Positions 20,173-29,078 of a stretch of 32,033 nucleotides of DNA are shown here, in pieces. Location: assembly GCA_009927495.1 (NCBI GenBank), contig RFMX01000323.1, positions 1 to 32,033 of the forward strand, written 5' to 3'. Under the pieces are notes generated by a model. It worked only from the letters and a program-made list of their open reading frames with translations, was not told where the DNA came from and did no database searches. Origin of the DNA: Betaproteobacteria bacterium. GTDB taxonomy: Bacteria > Pseudomonadota > Gammaproteobacteria > Burkholderiales > Burkholderiaceae_C. Both the position numbers and the translations under genes were made by a program. Position 1 is the stretch's first letter. The number at the start of each line of letters is the position of its first letter.

Positions 20173-21452
20173 CTATAACAAGCTGTCAGCCCAAATATTT
20201 TGGGCCCAGTTCCATGCGTAGGTAGCTTCCAAGGTATTGGCTTCAGAGGAAACACCGCCCGAGCCAGGAACTGTTTTGTAGGTTTTTTCTTCCAAGTTGA
20301 ATTGGTGCACAGAAGCCACATGAACCACCATGTTGTCACTGACATAGCTGTAACAGGTGTTGGTTAAGAAAGGTGCGGGGTTGATGTCAAGTCCGCTGAG
20401 CTGAGCCACGATGGCAGATGCAGCTACTTTGGCATGCGAGTTCGCCATGTGTCCCGATTTAGGCATGGCAGGTGCGGCCAACATGGCGTCACCCAAGATA
20501 TGGACATCTTTGGCAACAGTGGACTCAAAGGTCAAATAGTTCACGCCACACCAACGTTTGTTTGCAGTGGCTAAGCCAGTTTGCACCGCAATGCTGCCGG
20601 CACGCATATCGGGCAAGACATTCAAAATATCGGCACGCAGGTTTTCTTGGACATCGAATTTGATGAGTCCCGCATGCCCATCGACAGCAGTCACTTTGTG
20701 ATTGGGTCTGAACTCAATGATGTCTTTGTAGTTTTCTGACCAGAATTTTTTAAACAAAGGTCCTTTGGAGGTGACATCTGGGTTGGCGTCCAGAATCAGC
20801 ACCTTGGACTTGGGCTTGGCTTGCTTAAAATAATGCGCCACTTGGCTGGCTCGCTCATACGGGCCAGGGGGGCAGCGGTAAGGCGCTTCGGGAACGGTCA
20901 GTGCGTAGACACCGCCATCCGGCATATCCTGCAGTTGCTTGCGCAAGGCGGTGGTTTCTGCACCTGCTTTCCAAGCTTGCAAGATGCGGCCGTTGTCGTT
21001 GGCAGCTTTCAAACCCTCAATGTTGTCAAACATCATGTCAACACCAGGTGACAAAACCAGTTTGTCGTAGGGCAACATGGGGCCGTTGGCCAGCGAAATT
21101 GTTTTTTTATCTGGATCGATGCTGGTGACGCGATCGCGTATGACTTTGACGCCATGCTTTTGTGTCAGCGCATCGTAAGAGGTCGTGATGTCTTTCAAAT
21201 TTTTGCTGCCCCAAGGACCAAATTGGACATCGGACATGAAATGAAATCTGACTGAGGTTCAATCAGCAGAACAGGAATGTTGTAGGCAGATAACAGTCGA
21301 ATGTATTTGGCGGCAGTTGCCCCCCCATAGCCGCCACCAATCACAATGACCTGTGCTTTGCTAGCAGCAGTTTGCGCAAACACCGAATGAGCTAACAGCG
21401 CAGGGGATGCACCAACCGCCAAGCCTGCGTGGAGCAAATGTCTTCTTTTCAT
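20173..21452 (-). CDS. fccB: Flavocytochrome c sulfide dehydrogenase flavoprotein subunit, frame disrupted (1 nt apparently missing at 21209-21212)
   Basis: N-terminal ORF 21195-21452 has Tat-like [13 protein letters not shown] and [47 protein letters not shown]; continuation in another frame [23 protein letters not shown]...; adjacent cytochrome c. Confidence 0.92.
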
Positions 21453-21461
21453 AGAGTGCTT

Positions 21462-21791
21462 TCAGCGAGGTTGGGCAGAAAAATAATCCGCAAAACTGGC
21501 GATTTGCGCATCGCTAAAGCCTTTGCTGATTTGGTGCATCACCGTGGCTTTGCGACTGCCATCTTTGTAAGCCTGCATTTGCTGTATGAAGTACTCGCGT
21601 GGCAAACCGGCCAAAGGAGGAACAGCAGACTTTTCAACTGTGCGTCCCTCGCTGCCATGGCAGTTGGCGCACATGGCGGCATTGGCACGTTGGTGGAGTT
21701 TTTCAGACTCTTGCGCATTCGCTTGAACAACCCCTGCAGTCAAAAAGAGTGTTAAAAAAAGCGTTTTGGGAACAGAAAAATTTCTGCGCAT
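21462..21791 (-). CDS. fccA: Monoheme c-type cytochrome, probable heme subunit of flavocytochrome c
   Basis: Signal peptide; CANCH heme motif; C-terminal FSDAQIASFADYFSAQPR; immediately upstream of fccB. Confidence 0.88.
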   Translation of the reverse strand: MRRNFSVPKTLFLTLFLTAGVVQANAQESEKLHQRANAAMCANCHGSEGRTVEKSAVPPLAGLPREYFIQQMQAYKDGSRKATVMHQISKGFSDAQIASFADYFSAQPR

Positions 21792-21806
21792 AATTGGTTT
21801 TCCTTA

Positions 21807-21834
21807 TTGGCCACTGAATATAACTCTATATAAT
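21807..21834 (+). promoter_or_regulatory. Putative promoter for modA
   Basis: TATAAT at 21829-21834, weak -35-like TTGGCC at 21807-21812 (16-nt spacer). Confidence 0.4.
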
Positions 21835-21846
21835 CAATTCCACCCC

Positions 21847-22584
21847 ATGAAGAGTCTGTTTTTTCTGTTCGGTTTTCTTTTGCAGTCGGCTGCTTGGTCT
21901 GCAGACCTAACCGTTTCAGCAGCCGCCAGTTTGACGCAGGCTTTTCAAGACATAAGTGCTCAATTTGAAACTCAAAACCCAGAGACCAAAGTCAAATTCA
22001 ACTTTGGTGCATCGGGTGCCTTGATGCAGCAAATCGCCAATGGTGCGCCTGTGGATGTATTTGCCAGCGCAGACGCAGACACCATGGACAAAGCAGTGGC
22101 CAAAGGCGTGGTTGCGGCTGCAGACATCAAAGTTTTCACCACCAACAAATTGGTATTGATTGTTCCCGCCCAATCTAAAGCAAATTTGCAACAACTCGCT
22201 GACCTGAAAAAACCTGAATTTAAGCGCTTTGCCATGGGAACACCCGCCAGTGTGCCTGCCGGGAGCTATGCAAAAGATGCTTTAGAGAAAGCCGGTCTTT
22301 GGCTTGAGCTTAAAGACAAGATCATCAACACCACCAATGTTCGCCAAGCTTTGGATTACGTCTCTCGCGATGAAGTCGATGCTGGGTTTGTTTATGCCAG
22401 TGATGCACTGTTGATGCAAGACAAGGTCAAGGTGGCTTTCCAAGTGGCCACAGTCAAACCGATTCACTATCCTGTTGCCAGGGTGGTGGGCAGTACACAG
22501 CAGTCTGCGGCGCAGAAGTTCATTGAATTTCTTCAAACCCCTAAAGCGCAAGCCATACTGAAAAAATATGGCTTTGGTTCATGA
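21847..22584 (+). CDS. modA: Molybdate ABC transporter substrate-binding protein
   Basis: Start MKSLFFLFGFLLQSAAWSADLTVSAAASLTQAFQDISAQFE (signal peptide at 21847, not 21766); FGASGALMQQIANGAPVDVFASAD; VDAGFVYASDAL. Confidence 0.93.
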   Translation: MKSLFFLFGFLLQSAAWSADLTVSAAASLTQAFQDISAQFETQNPETKVKFNFGASGALMQQIANGAPVDVFASADADTMDKAVAKGVVAAADIKVFTTNKLVLIVPAQSKANLQQLADLKKPEFKRFAMGTPASVPAGSYAKDALEKAGLWLELKDKIINTTNVRQALDYVSRDEVDAGFVYASDALLMQDKVKVAFQVATVKPIHYPVARVVGSTQQSAAQKFIEFLQTPKAQAILKKYGFGS

Positions 22585-22585
22585 G

Positions 22586-22954
22586 TCAATTTTTCAGCTT
22601 AACTTCATAGCTCAGGTGAAGAACATAGGTAGCTGAACTTCTTTTGTGCAACGGCAAAATCGACAGGCGCAAGGCTTGGCGATTGTCTAGATCATGTCGA
22701 ATGCTGGCGGCTCCCAACACCGCAATATCGCTGTTGTAGCCTTTGTGCCGATAGCCAGTCACCAAGCCGCCGGTGAATGAGACCGCATTGGCGATGGGGT
22801 TGGCAGGAAGCGGCCAAGTCCATGTGTAGCCACCATAGACCGAAGTATTGCGAATACTGTTGTGATAAGCACCTACGACGAAATTGTTTCTTTCGAGGTA
22901 CAACCCTGGCGTGGTTTCGTTGTAGCTGCCACCGTTGTGATAACTCAGCGTACA
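22586..22954 (-). pseudogene. 5'-truncated remnant of a short beta-barrel-like outer membrane protein
   Basis: Frame reads ...(stop TAA) C TLSYHNGGSYNETTPGLYLERNNFVVGAYHNSIRNTSVYGGYTWTW...HLSYEVKLKN*; no signal peptide or plausible ATG start; resembles the 11862-12368 product. Confidence 0.6.
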
Positions 22955-23120
22955 TTAACCCGCCTTTTGACGCTTATCAGTCGGTCTTAATCTAAAGCAA
23001 TGTGTTCTTTTCTTGCAGTTATCCAGAAGGTATCAACAGAGATAAGCGTGCTAACTTAAGTTGAAATACTATTCAGAAAACTACTGCAACAAAGGAACGC
23101 TCTATGGTGCAACATAGTCT

Positions 23121-23363
23121 TTAAGTGTAAGCAGCCAGGGGCCTTAACTTGGCTTGATTCGCAAGCAAGGCGTCGTTAACCAGTGGCATCAATTCTTTCA
23201 CTTCACCTTTTGCCAGCGCGTCCAGCAGTCGCGTGCGCATGCGCGGTTCCCAAAATTTGTGGATATGTGTGGCAATGCCGTCTAGCGCTTCTTGGCGATC
23301 TGGGTAAGCAGAAAAAAATGTACCAATTTGATTGGCCATGGAGACAAGGTTTTCTAAATGCAT
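23121..23363 (-). CDS. fdsD: NAD-dependent formate dehydrogenase delta subunit
   Basis: 80 aa; MHLENLVSMANQIGTFFSAYPDRQEALDGIATHIHKFWEPRMRTRLL; last gene of fdsGBA-fdhD-fdsD. Confidence 0.93.
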   Translation of the reverse strand: MHLENLVSMANQIGTFFSAYPDRQEALDGIATHIHKFWEPRMRTRLLDALAKGEVKELMPLVNDALLANQAKLRPLAAYT

Positions 23364-23364
23364 A

Positions 23365-24141
23365 TTAAGCCTGTGCAGCGATAGGTTGAGTTGTCATAAA
23401 ACGAGAAGAGTGGCTGTAGGCGGTAAACGAATTGCCCCGCACCAAACCAGCTAACGCCAAGTTGTGTTGCTCGGCCATTTCGACAGCCAAGCGGGTGGGA
23501 GCGGACACCGCTGTTAACACGCCTGCGCCAGACATGACCGTTTTTTGCACCATCTCAAAGCTGGCCCGGCTGGTGATGCAAATAAAACCTTGCTGCATGT
23601 CGGTCGATGATTTGAACAAAGCACCGATCAACTTATCCAAGGCATTGTGTCGACCTACGTCTTCTCGAAGCAAAGTGATCTGCCCACTTGCATCGGACCA
23701 AGCCGCAGCATGGGTCGCCCCCGTTTGCAGCTTGAGAGGTTGCAAGGCTCGCATATGGGCATGGGCTCGGTGCATGGCATCAACATCGATATGAACTTCA
23801 GGTGCTTGCGGTAAAGCCAATTTGACTTGGTTCAGGCTATCGGCACCGCAAACGCCACAACCAGTTCGACCCGCCATGCTTCGTCTGCGCTCTTTGAGCC
23901 TCGCTTCGGATTGGGCCGCCACCTCGAGTTGCAACTCAATGCCATTGGGTTGGTGGGTGATATCCACACCATACAACTGTGAGGGATGGTCGATCAGCCC
24001 TTCGGTCAAGGCAAAACCCAAAGCGAAATCTTCCAAATGCACAGGACTGGTCATCATCACAGCGTGCGAGATGCCGTTGAATACCAGCGCCACAGGCACC
24101 TCTTCAGCCAAGGCTAAACAGTTGCTGTGGTTTTGACTCAC
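23365..24141 (-). CDS. fdhD: Formate dehydrogenase accessory sulfurtransferase FdhD (FdsC)
   Basis: GRTGCGVCGADSL motif; REDVGRHNALDKLIGAL; ITSRASFEMVQK; overlaps fdsA stop. Confidence 0.95.
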   Translation of the reverse strand: MSQNHSNCLALAEEVPVALVFNGISHAVMMTSPVHLEDFALGFALTEGLIDHPSQLYGVDITHQPNGIELQLEVAAQSEARLKERRRSMAGRTGCGVCGADSLNQVKLALPQAPEVHIDVDAMHRAHAHMRALQPLKLQTGATHAAAWSDASGQITLLREDVGRHNALDKLIGALFKSSTDMQQGFICITSRASFEMVQKTVMSGAGVLTAVSAPTRLAVEMAEQHNLALAGLVRGNSFTAYSHSSRFMTTQPIAAQA

Positions 24142-27026
24142 TTACCAACCACCTCAAAGTCTTCGGATTTATGCTGTGCTTTGGCCAGCAAACCGAGTTG
24201 ATCCTTATTGAAGCGCTGGTAGTTTTGCTGCCACTCGGAGGGCTGGCTTACCGCCACCACTTGAACCGCTGTGACTTTGTACTCGGGGCAGTTGGTTGCC
24301 CAGTCGGAGGCGTCGGTGGTGATGACGTTAGCACCTGACTCGGGGAAGTGGAAGGTGGTGTAGACCACGCCAGCTTGCATGGCCTCGGTCACACGTGCCC
24401 GCAACACCGTGCGTCCAGAGCGGCTCTCAATACCTACCCAGTCGTTGTCCTTGATGCCGCGTTCCTCTGCATCATGCGGATGAATATCAAGACGGTCTTC
24501 GTCATGCCACAGGTTGTTATCGGTACGCCGAGTTTGAGCCCCCACGTTGTACTGCGACAAGATGCGACCTGTGGTGAGCAAGAGCGGAAACTTGCGTGTA
24601 ACTTTTTCTTGGCTCGCCACGTACTGTGTAGGAAAGAACTTGCCCTTGCCGCGCATAAATCCGGCGGTGTGCATGATGTCCATGCCTGCATCGGGAGTGT
24701 CTGCGTTGCAGGGCCACTGCAAGCTGGTGTGCTCGTCAATTTTGGCGTAGCTGACACCCGCAAAGCTGGGCGTGAGTGCGGCGATTTCCTTCATCACCTC
24801 TTCTGGATGGGCGTAGTGCATGTCATAGCCCAAAGCTTTGGCAAGCTTGACAGTGACTTCCCAGTCCGCCAATCCTGCGAGAGGCGGCATGGCTTGGCGC
24901 ACCCGCGAGATGCGACGCTCGGCATTGGTGAAGGTGCCGTCTTTTTCCAAGAATGAAGAACCTGGCAAAAACACATGGGCGTATTTGGCGGTTTCGTTCA
25001 AGAAGATGTCTTGCACCACGATGCACTCCATGGCGGACAAAGCCGCAGCCACGTGCTGGGTGTCGGGGTCGGACTGGACAATGTCTTCGCCTTGGCAGTA
25101 CAGACCTAAGAACGAGCCTTCCATGGCCGCGTCAAACATATTGGGAATGCGCAGACCGGGTTCGGGGCTGATGCTGACACCCCAAGCCCCTTCAAACAAA
25201 GTACGGGTGGTGGTGTCGGAGATGTGACGGTAGCCAGGCAACTCGTGCGGGAAACTGCCCATGTCGCAAGCACCTTGCACATTGTTTTGGCCGCGCAGGG
25301 GATTCACACCCACACCTTCACGACCCACCATGCCGCAAGCCATGGCGAGGTTGGCAATGCCCATCACCATGGTCGAGCCTTGTGAATGCTCGGTGACGCC
25401 CAAGCCATAGTAGATAGCCGAGTTGGGTCCTGCGGCATACATGCGCGCTGCAGCGCGAACTTCAGAGGCAGGAACGCCAGTCACGCTTTCAAAAGCTTCG
25501 GGCGAGTTCTCAGGCTTGGAGACAAATTCACACCATTCGTTGAAGCTCTTGTCGTCGCAGCGCGATGCCACATAGTCTTTGGCGACCAAGCCTTCGGTGA
25601 CCACCACATGGGCCAGGGAGTTGATGAGGGCCACATTGGTGCCAGGCTTCAAGGCCAAATGATGCTGGGCTTTCACATGCGGGCTTTTGACCAAGTCAAT
25701 TTTGCGGGGATCGGCCACGATGAGCTTGGCGCCCTCGCGCAAGCGCCGTTTCATGCGCGACGCAAACACGGGATGCGCGTCGGTGGGGTTGGCGCCAATC
25801 ACCAACATCACATCGGTGTGCTCTACTGATTTGAAGGTTTGTGTTCCCGCCGAGGTGCCAAAGGTCAGTCCTAAGCCATAGCCTGTGGGTGAGTGACATA
25901 CACGGGCGCATGTATCCACGTTATTGGTGCCAAAGGCGGCGCGTACCAACTTTTGCACCAGGTAGGTTTCTTCGTTGGTGCAGCGTGAAGAAGTGATGCC
26001 GCCCACAGAATCTTTGCCGTGTTTGGCTTGGATGCGTTTGAACTCGGAAGCTGCATGGTTGAGCGCTTCATCCCAGCTGACCTCTTGCCAAGGATCGGTG
26101 ATCTTGGCGCGGATCATGGGTTTGGTGATGCGGTCTTGGTGGGTGGCATAGCCCCACGCAAAACGACCTTTCACGCAAGAGTGGCCTTCATTGGCCTTGC
26201 CATCTTTCCAAGGCACCATGCGCACCACGGTGTTGCCCTTCATCTCTGCTTTGAAGCCGCAGCCGACACCGCAATAGGCGCAGGTGGTGATCAGGCTGTG
26301 CTCGGGTTGGCCGAGTTCAATGATGGATTTTTCTTGCAGCGTGGCGGTGGGGCAAGCTTCCACGCAAGCACCGCATGAGACGCATTCGCTGTCCATGAAC
26401 GGCTGGTCTTGGCCGGGGGACACGCGGCTGTCAAAACCTCGGCCAGAGATAGTTAAGGCAAATGTGCCCTGTGTTTCTTCGCAAGCACGCACACAGCGGT
26501 TGCAGACAATGCATTTGCTGGCGTCATAGGTGAAATAGGGGTTGGACTCGTCCTTCTTCGCATCGCAGTGGTGCGCCCCAGCGGCCTCACCCACGCCATA
26601 GCGAACATTGCGCAAGCCCGTGACACCCGCCATGTCTTGCAACTCGCAGTTGCCGTTGGCGCTGCAGGTCAGGCAATCCAGCGGATGGTCAGAGATGTAC
26701 AACTCCATCACACCTTTGCGCAAGTCTTGCAGCTTGGGGGTTTGGGTATGAACCACCATGCCAGCCTCGGCGGGTGTGGTGCAAGAGGCGGGAAAACCTT
26801 TGCGACCCTCGACTTCAACCAAACACAAACGGCATGAGCCAAACGGCTCCAAACTGTCAGTGGCGCAGAGTTTGGGCACTTGAATGCCAGCTTCCACGGC
26901 AGCACGCATGAGCGACGTGCCCTTGGGGACATTGACTTGGTAGCCGTCAATTTCGAGTTGAACCGTTTGATCAGAAGTACGCGCAGGCGTGCCGTGATCA
27001 CGCTCTTGTTTCAAGAACATCAACAT
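24138..27026 (-). CDS. fdsA: NAD-dependent formate dehydrogenase alpha subunit (molybdopterin, Fe-S)
   Basis: 962 aa; N-terminal 2Fe-2S/4Fe-4S region (FGSCRLCLVEVEGRKGF; SKCIVCNRCVRACEE; SECVSCGACVEACPT); CAYCGVGCGF; active-site region ARVCHSPTGYGLG (Cys-type). Confidence 0.97.
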   Translation of the reverse strand: MLMFLKQERDHGTPARTSDQTVQLEIDGYQVNVPKGTSLMRAAVEAGIQVPKLCATDSLEPFGSCRLCLVEVEGRKGFPASCTTPAEAGMVVHTQTPKLQDLRKGVMELYISDHPLDCLTCSANGNCELQDMAGVTGLRNVRYGVGEAAGAHHCDAKKDESNPYFTYDASKCIVCNRCVRACEETQGTFALTISGRGFDSRVSPGQDQPFMDSECVSCGACVEACPTATLQEKSIIELGQPEHSLITTCAYCGVGCGFKAEMKGNTVVRMVPWKDGKANEGHSCVKGRFAWGYATHQDRITKPMIRAKITDPWQEVSWDEALNHAASEFKRIQAKHGKDSVGGITSSRCTNEETYLVQKLVRAAFGTNNVDTCARVCHSPTGYGLGLTFGTSAGTQTFKSVEHTDVMLVIGANPTDAHPVFASRMKRRLREGAKLIVADPRKIDLVKSPHVKAQHHLALKPGTNVALINSLAHVVVTEGLVAKDYVASRCDDKSFNEWCEFVSKPENSPEAFESVTGVPASEVRAAARMYAAGPNSAIYYGLGVTEHSQGSTMVMGIANLAMACGMVGREGVGVNPLRGQNNVQGACDMGSFPHELPGYRHISDTTTRTLFEGAWGVSISPEPGLRIPNMFDAAMEGSFLGLYCQGEDIVQSDPDTQHVAAALSAMECIVVQDIFLNETAKYAHVFLPGSSFLEKDGTFTNAERRISRVRQAMPPLAGLADWEVTVKLAKALGYDMHYAHPEEVMKEIAALTPSFAGVSYAKIDEHTSLQWPCNADTPDAGMDIMHTAGFMRGKGKFFPTQYVASQEKVTRKFPLLLTTGRILSQYNVGAQTRRTDNNLWHDEDRLDIHPHDAEERGIKDNDWVGIESRSGRTVLRARVTEAMQAGVVYTTFHFPESGANVITTDASDWATNCPEYKVTAVQVVAVSQPSEWQQNYQRFNKDQLGLLAKAQHKSEDFEVVGK

Positions 27027-27035
27027 GGTGTTTCC

Positions 27036-28592
27036 TTAAAGAACTTGAGCCTCTTTGGCTTCCAAACCAAAGTCGGCGGGGTAATGGTTAAGAGCGGACA
27101 ACACCGGGTAAGGTGTCATGCCGCCCATGGCGCACAGGCTGCCGTGCAGCATGGTGTTGCACAGGTCGCGAAGCAAATGCACTTGCTGTTCTTTGTTGGC
27201 TGCTGTGCCAATGCGGTCAATGGTTTCCATGCCGCGGGTCGAGCCAATGCGACAAGGTGTGCATTTGCCGCAGCTTTCGATGGCACAAAATTCCATGGCG
27301 TAGCGAGCCAGCTTGGCCATGTTGGCCGAGTCGTCGTGAACCACGATGCCGCCATGACCCACCACCGCACCCATCGCGGCATAGGCTTCGTAGTCCAACG
27401 GCACATCCCATTGCGATTCGGGTACATAAGCGCCCAGCGGCCCACCCACTTGCACTGCTTTGATGGGGCGGCCACTGCGACTGCCACCACCAAAATCGAA
27501 CAAGAGCTCACGCAAGGTCAAACCAAACGCACGCTCGACCAAACCGCCTTGCAAAACATTGCCGGCGATTTGAAAGGGAAGGGTGCCAGTGGAGCGACCC
27601 ACGCCAAAGTCTTTGTAAAAGGCTGCACCTTTGGCCATGATGATGGGCACGCTGGCCAAGGTGATGACGTTGTTGATGACGGTAGGTTGACCAAACAAAC
27701 CTTCCAATGCTGGCAATGGTGGTTTGGCGCGAACGATGCCGCGCTTGCCCTCGATGCTCTCGAGCATGGCGGTTTCCTCGCCACACACATAAGAGCCGGC
27801 AGCTTTGCGAACGATCAAATGAAAAGCTTTGCCACTGCCCAAAACGTTGGCGCCTAAGTAGCCAGCTGACTCGGCCATGGCAATCGCGGTATTCATGGTG
27901 GCGATGGCATGCGGGTATTCAGAGCGGATGTAGATATAGCCTTTGGTGGCGCCTACTGCCAGACCTGCAATAGCCATGCCTTCAATCAGCATATAGGGGT
28001 CACCCTCCATGGTCATACGGTCCGAGAAGGTGCCCGAGTCACCTTCATCGGCATTGCAGACCACGTATTTTTGAGCTGCCGTGGTGGCACGCACCGTGCG
28101 CCATTTGATGCCTGCAGGAAAAGCCGCGCCACCGCGCCCACGCAAGCCCGAGTCCAGCACTTCTTGCACCACTGCAGCGCCATCCATGGCCACGGTATTT
28201 TTCAAACCCACCCAACCGCCGTGAGCGGCGTAATCGTCCAAAGACAAGGGACGGGTGATGCCCATGCGGGCGAAGGTCAAACGTTGCTGTTTGGCCAGAT
28301 AGGGAATTTGGTCTGTGACGCCAAGCAAAAGGGCGTGCTGTCCGCCAGTCAAAAAGTCTGCTGCAAAAAGTGAGGGCACATCTTCAAACGCCACAGGACC
28401 ATAGGCGACGCGACCATGGGCTGTGACAACCTCTACCAAAGGCTCAAGCCAAAACATGCCGCGAGAGCTGTTGCGCTGTACATCGATAGCCAAGCCACGC
28501 GCAGCGGCCTCTTTGTGAATGGCGTCAACAACCTCATCGGCACCGGCAGCCAGTGCGGCAGAGTCGCAGGGGACAAAAACAGTGAAGCTCAT
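27036..28592 (-). CDS. fdsB: Formate dehydrogenase beta subunit (NuoF-like)
   Basis: LRGRGGAAFPAGIKW; YVVCNADEGDSGTFSDR; ESCGKCTPCRIGSTRG. Confidence 0.96.
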   Translation of the reverse strand: MSFTVFVPCDSAALAAGADEVVDAIHKEAAARGLAIDVQRNSSRGMFWLEPLVEVVTAHGRVAYGPVAFEDVPSLFAADFLTGGQHALLLGVTDQIPYLAKQQRLTFARMGITRPLSLDDYAAHGGWVGLKNTVAMDGAAVVQEVLDSGLRGRGGAAFPAGIKWRTVRATTAAQKYVVCNADEGDSGTFSDRMTMEGDPYMLIEGMAIAGLAVGATKGYIYIRSEYPHAIATMNTAIAMAESAGYLGANVLGSGKAFHLIVRKAAGSYVCGEETAMLESIEGKRGIVRAKPPLPALEGLFGQPTVINNVITLASVPIIMAKGAAFYKDFGVGRSTGTLPFQIAGNVLQGGLVERAFGLTLRELLFDFGGGSRSGRPIKAVQVGGPLGAYVPESQWDVPLDYEAYAAMGAVVGHGGIVVHDDSANMAKLARYAMEFCAIESCGKCTPCRIGSTRGMETIDRIGTAANKEQQVHLLRDLCNTMLHGSLCAMGGMTPYPVLSALNHYPADFGLEAKEAQVL

Positions 28593-29071
28593 ACGGCGCT
28601 TTCCAAAGACTTCACCAACCGAGTCAATTTGGCTTGGTTGACACGTGAATGCAATTTGTCGTTAATTTGCACAGCGGGTGAGGATGCACACAGGCCTAAG
28701 CAATACACAGGCTCGAGCGAGTACATGCCATTGGCACTGGGTTCATGGCCATTGCAGCCCAACAGTTTTTCTGCCAAGGCCCACAGTTCCTCGCTGCCAC
28801 ACGACTGGCAAGCTTCAGCACGACAGACTTGGATGACATGCTTGCCAGGTGCCGTGCTGCGAAAGTGGTGGTAATAGGTGATGACGCCATGAACCTCTGC
28901 ACGTGACAGGTTCAGCCCCTTGGCAATCGCTGCCACACTGCTTGCAGGAATGAACCCGAGCTTGTCTTGAATGTCGTGTAACAAAGGAAGCAACGCGCCG
29001 GGCTCATCTGCATGCTGCTGCACAAGTTGTTCAATAAGAGCCTGTTCAGGCAAAGCTTGGGTTGAATTCAT
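28589..29071 (-). CDS. fdsG: Formate dehydrogenase gamma subunit (NuoE-like)
   Basis: 160 aa; 2Fe-2S thioredoxin-like motif VIQVCRAEACQSCGSEEL ... YCLGLCASSPAVQIND; ATGA overlap with fdsB. Confidence 0.95.
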   Translation of the reverse strand: MNSTQALPEQALIEQLVQQHADEPGALLPLLHDIQDKLGFIPASSVAAIAKGLNLSRAEVHGVITYYHHFRSTAPGKHVIQVCRAEACQSCGSEELWALAEKLLGCNGHEPSANGMYSLEPVYCLGLCASSPAVQINDKLHSRVNQAKLTRLVKSLESAV

Positions 29072-29078
29072 GGCTCAA

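Noticed and set aside
21190-21215. Programmed -1 frameshift in fccB at GCA AAA ATT TGA
   Set aside because: The A5 run allows P-site re-pairing of AAA, but the A-site ATT to AAT shift does not re-pair, so it is not a canonical X XXY YYZ slippery site. A missing G in the G4 run explains the protein better.
23085-23118. Hairpin CTATG-N6-CATAG downstream of fdsD as an operon terminator
   Set aside because: Only a 5-bp stem with a broken T tract; too weak to call.
26880-27857. 325-aa plus-strand ORF across the fdsA/fdsB junction
   Set aside because: Antisense to two clear Fds subunits; His/Ala/Gly-rich shadow translation produced by biased codon usage on the coding strand.
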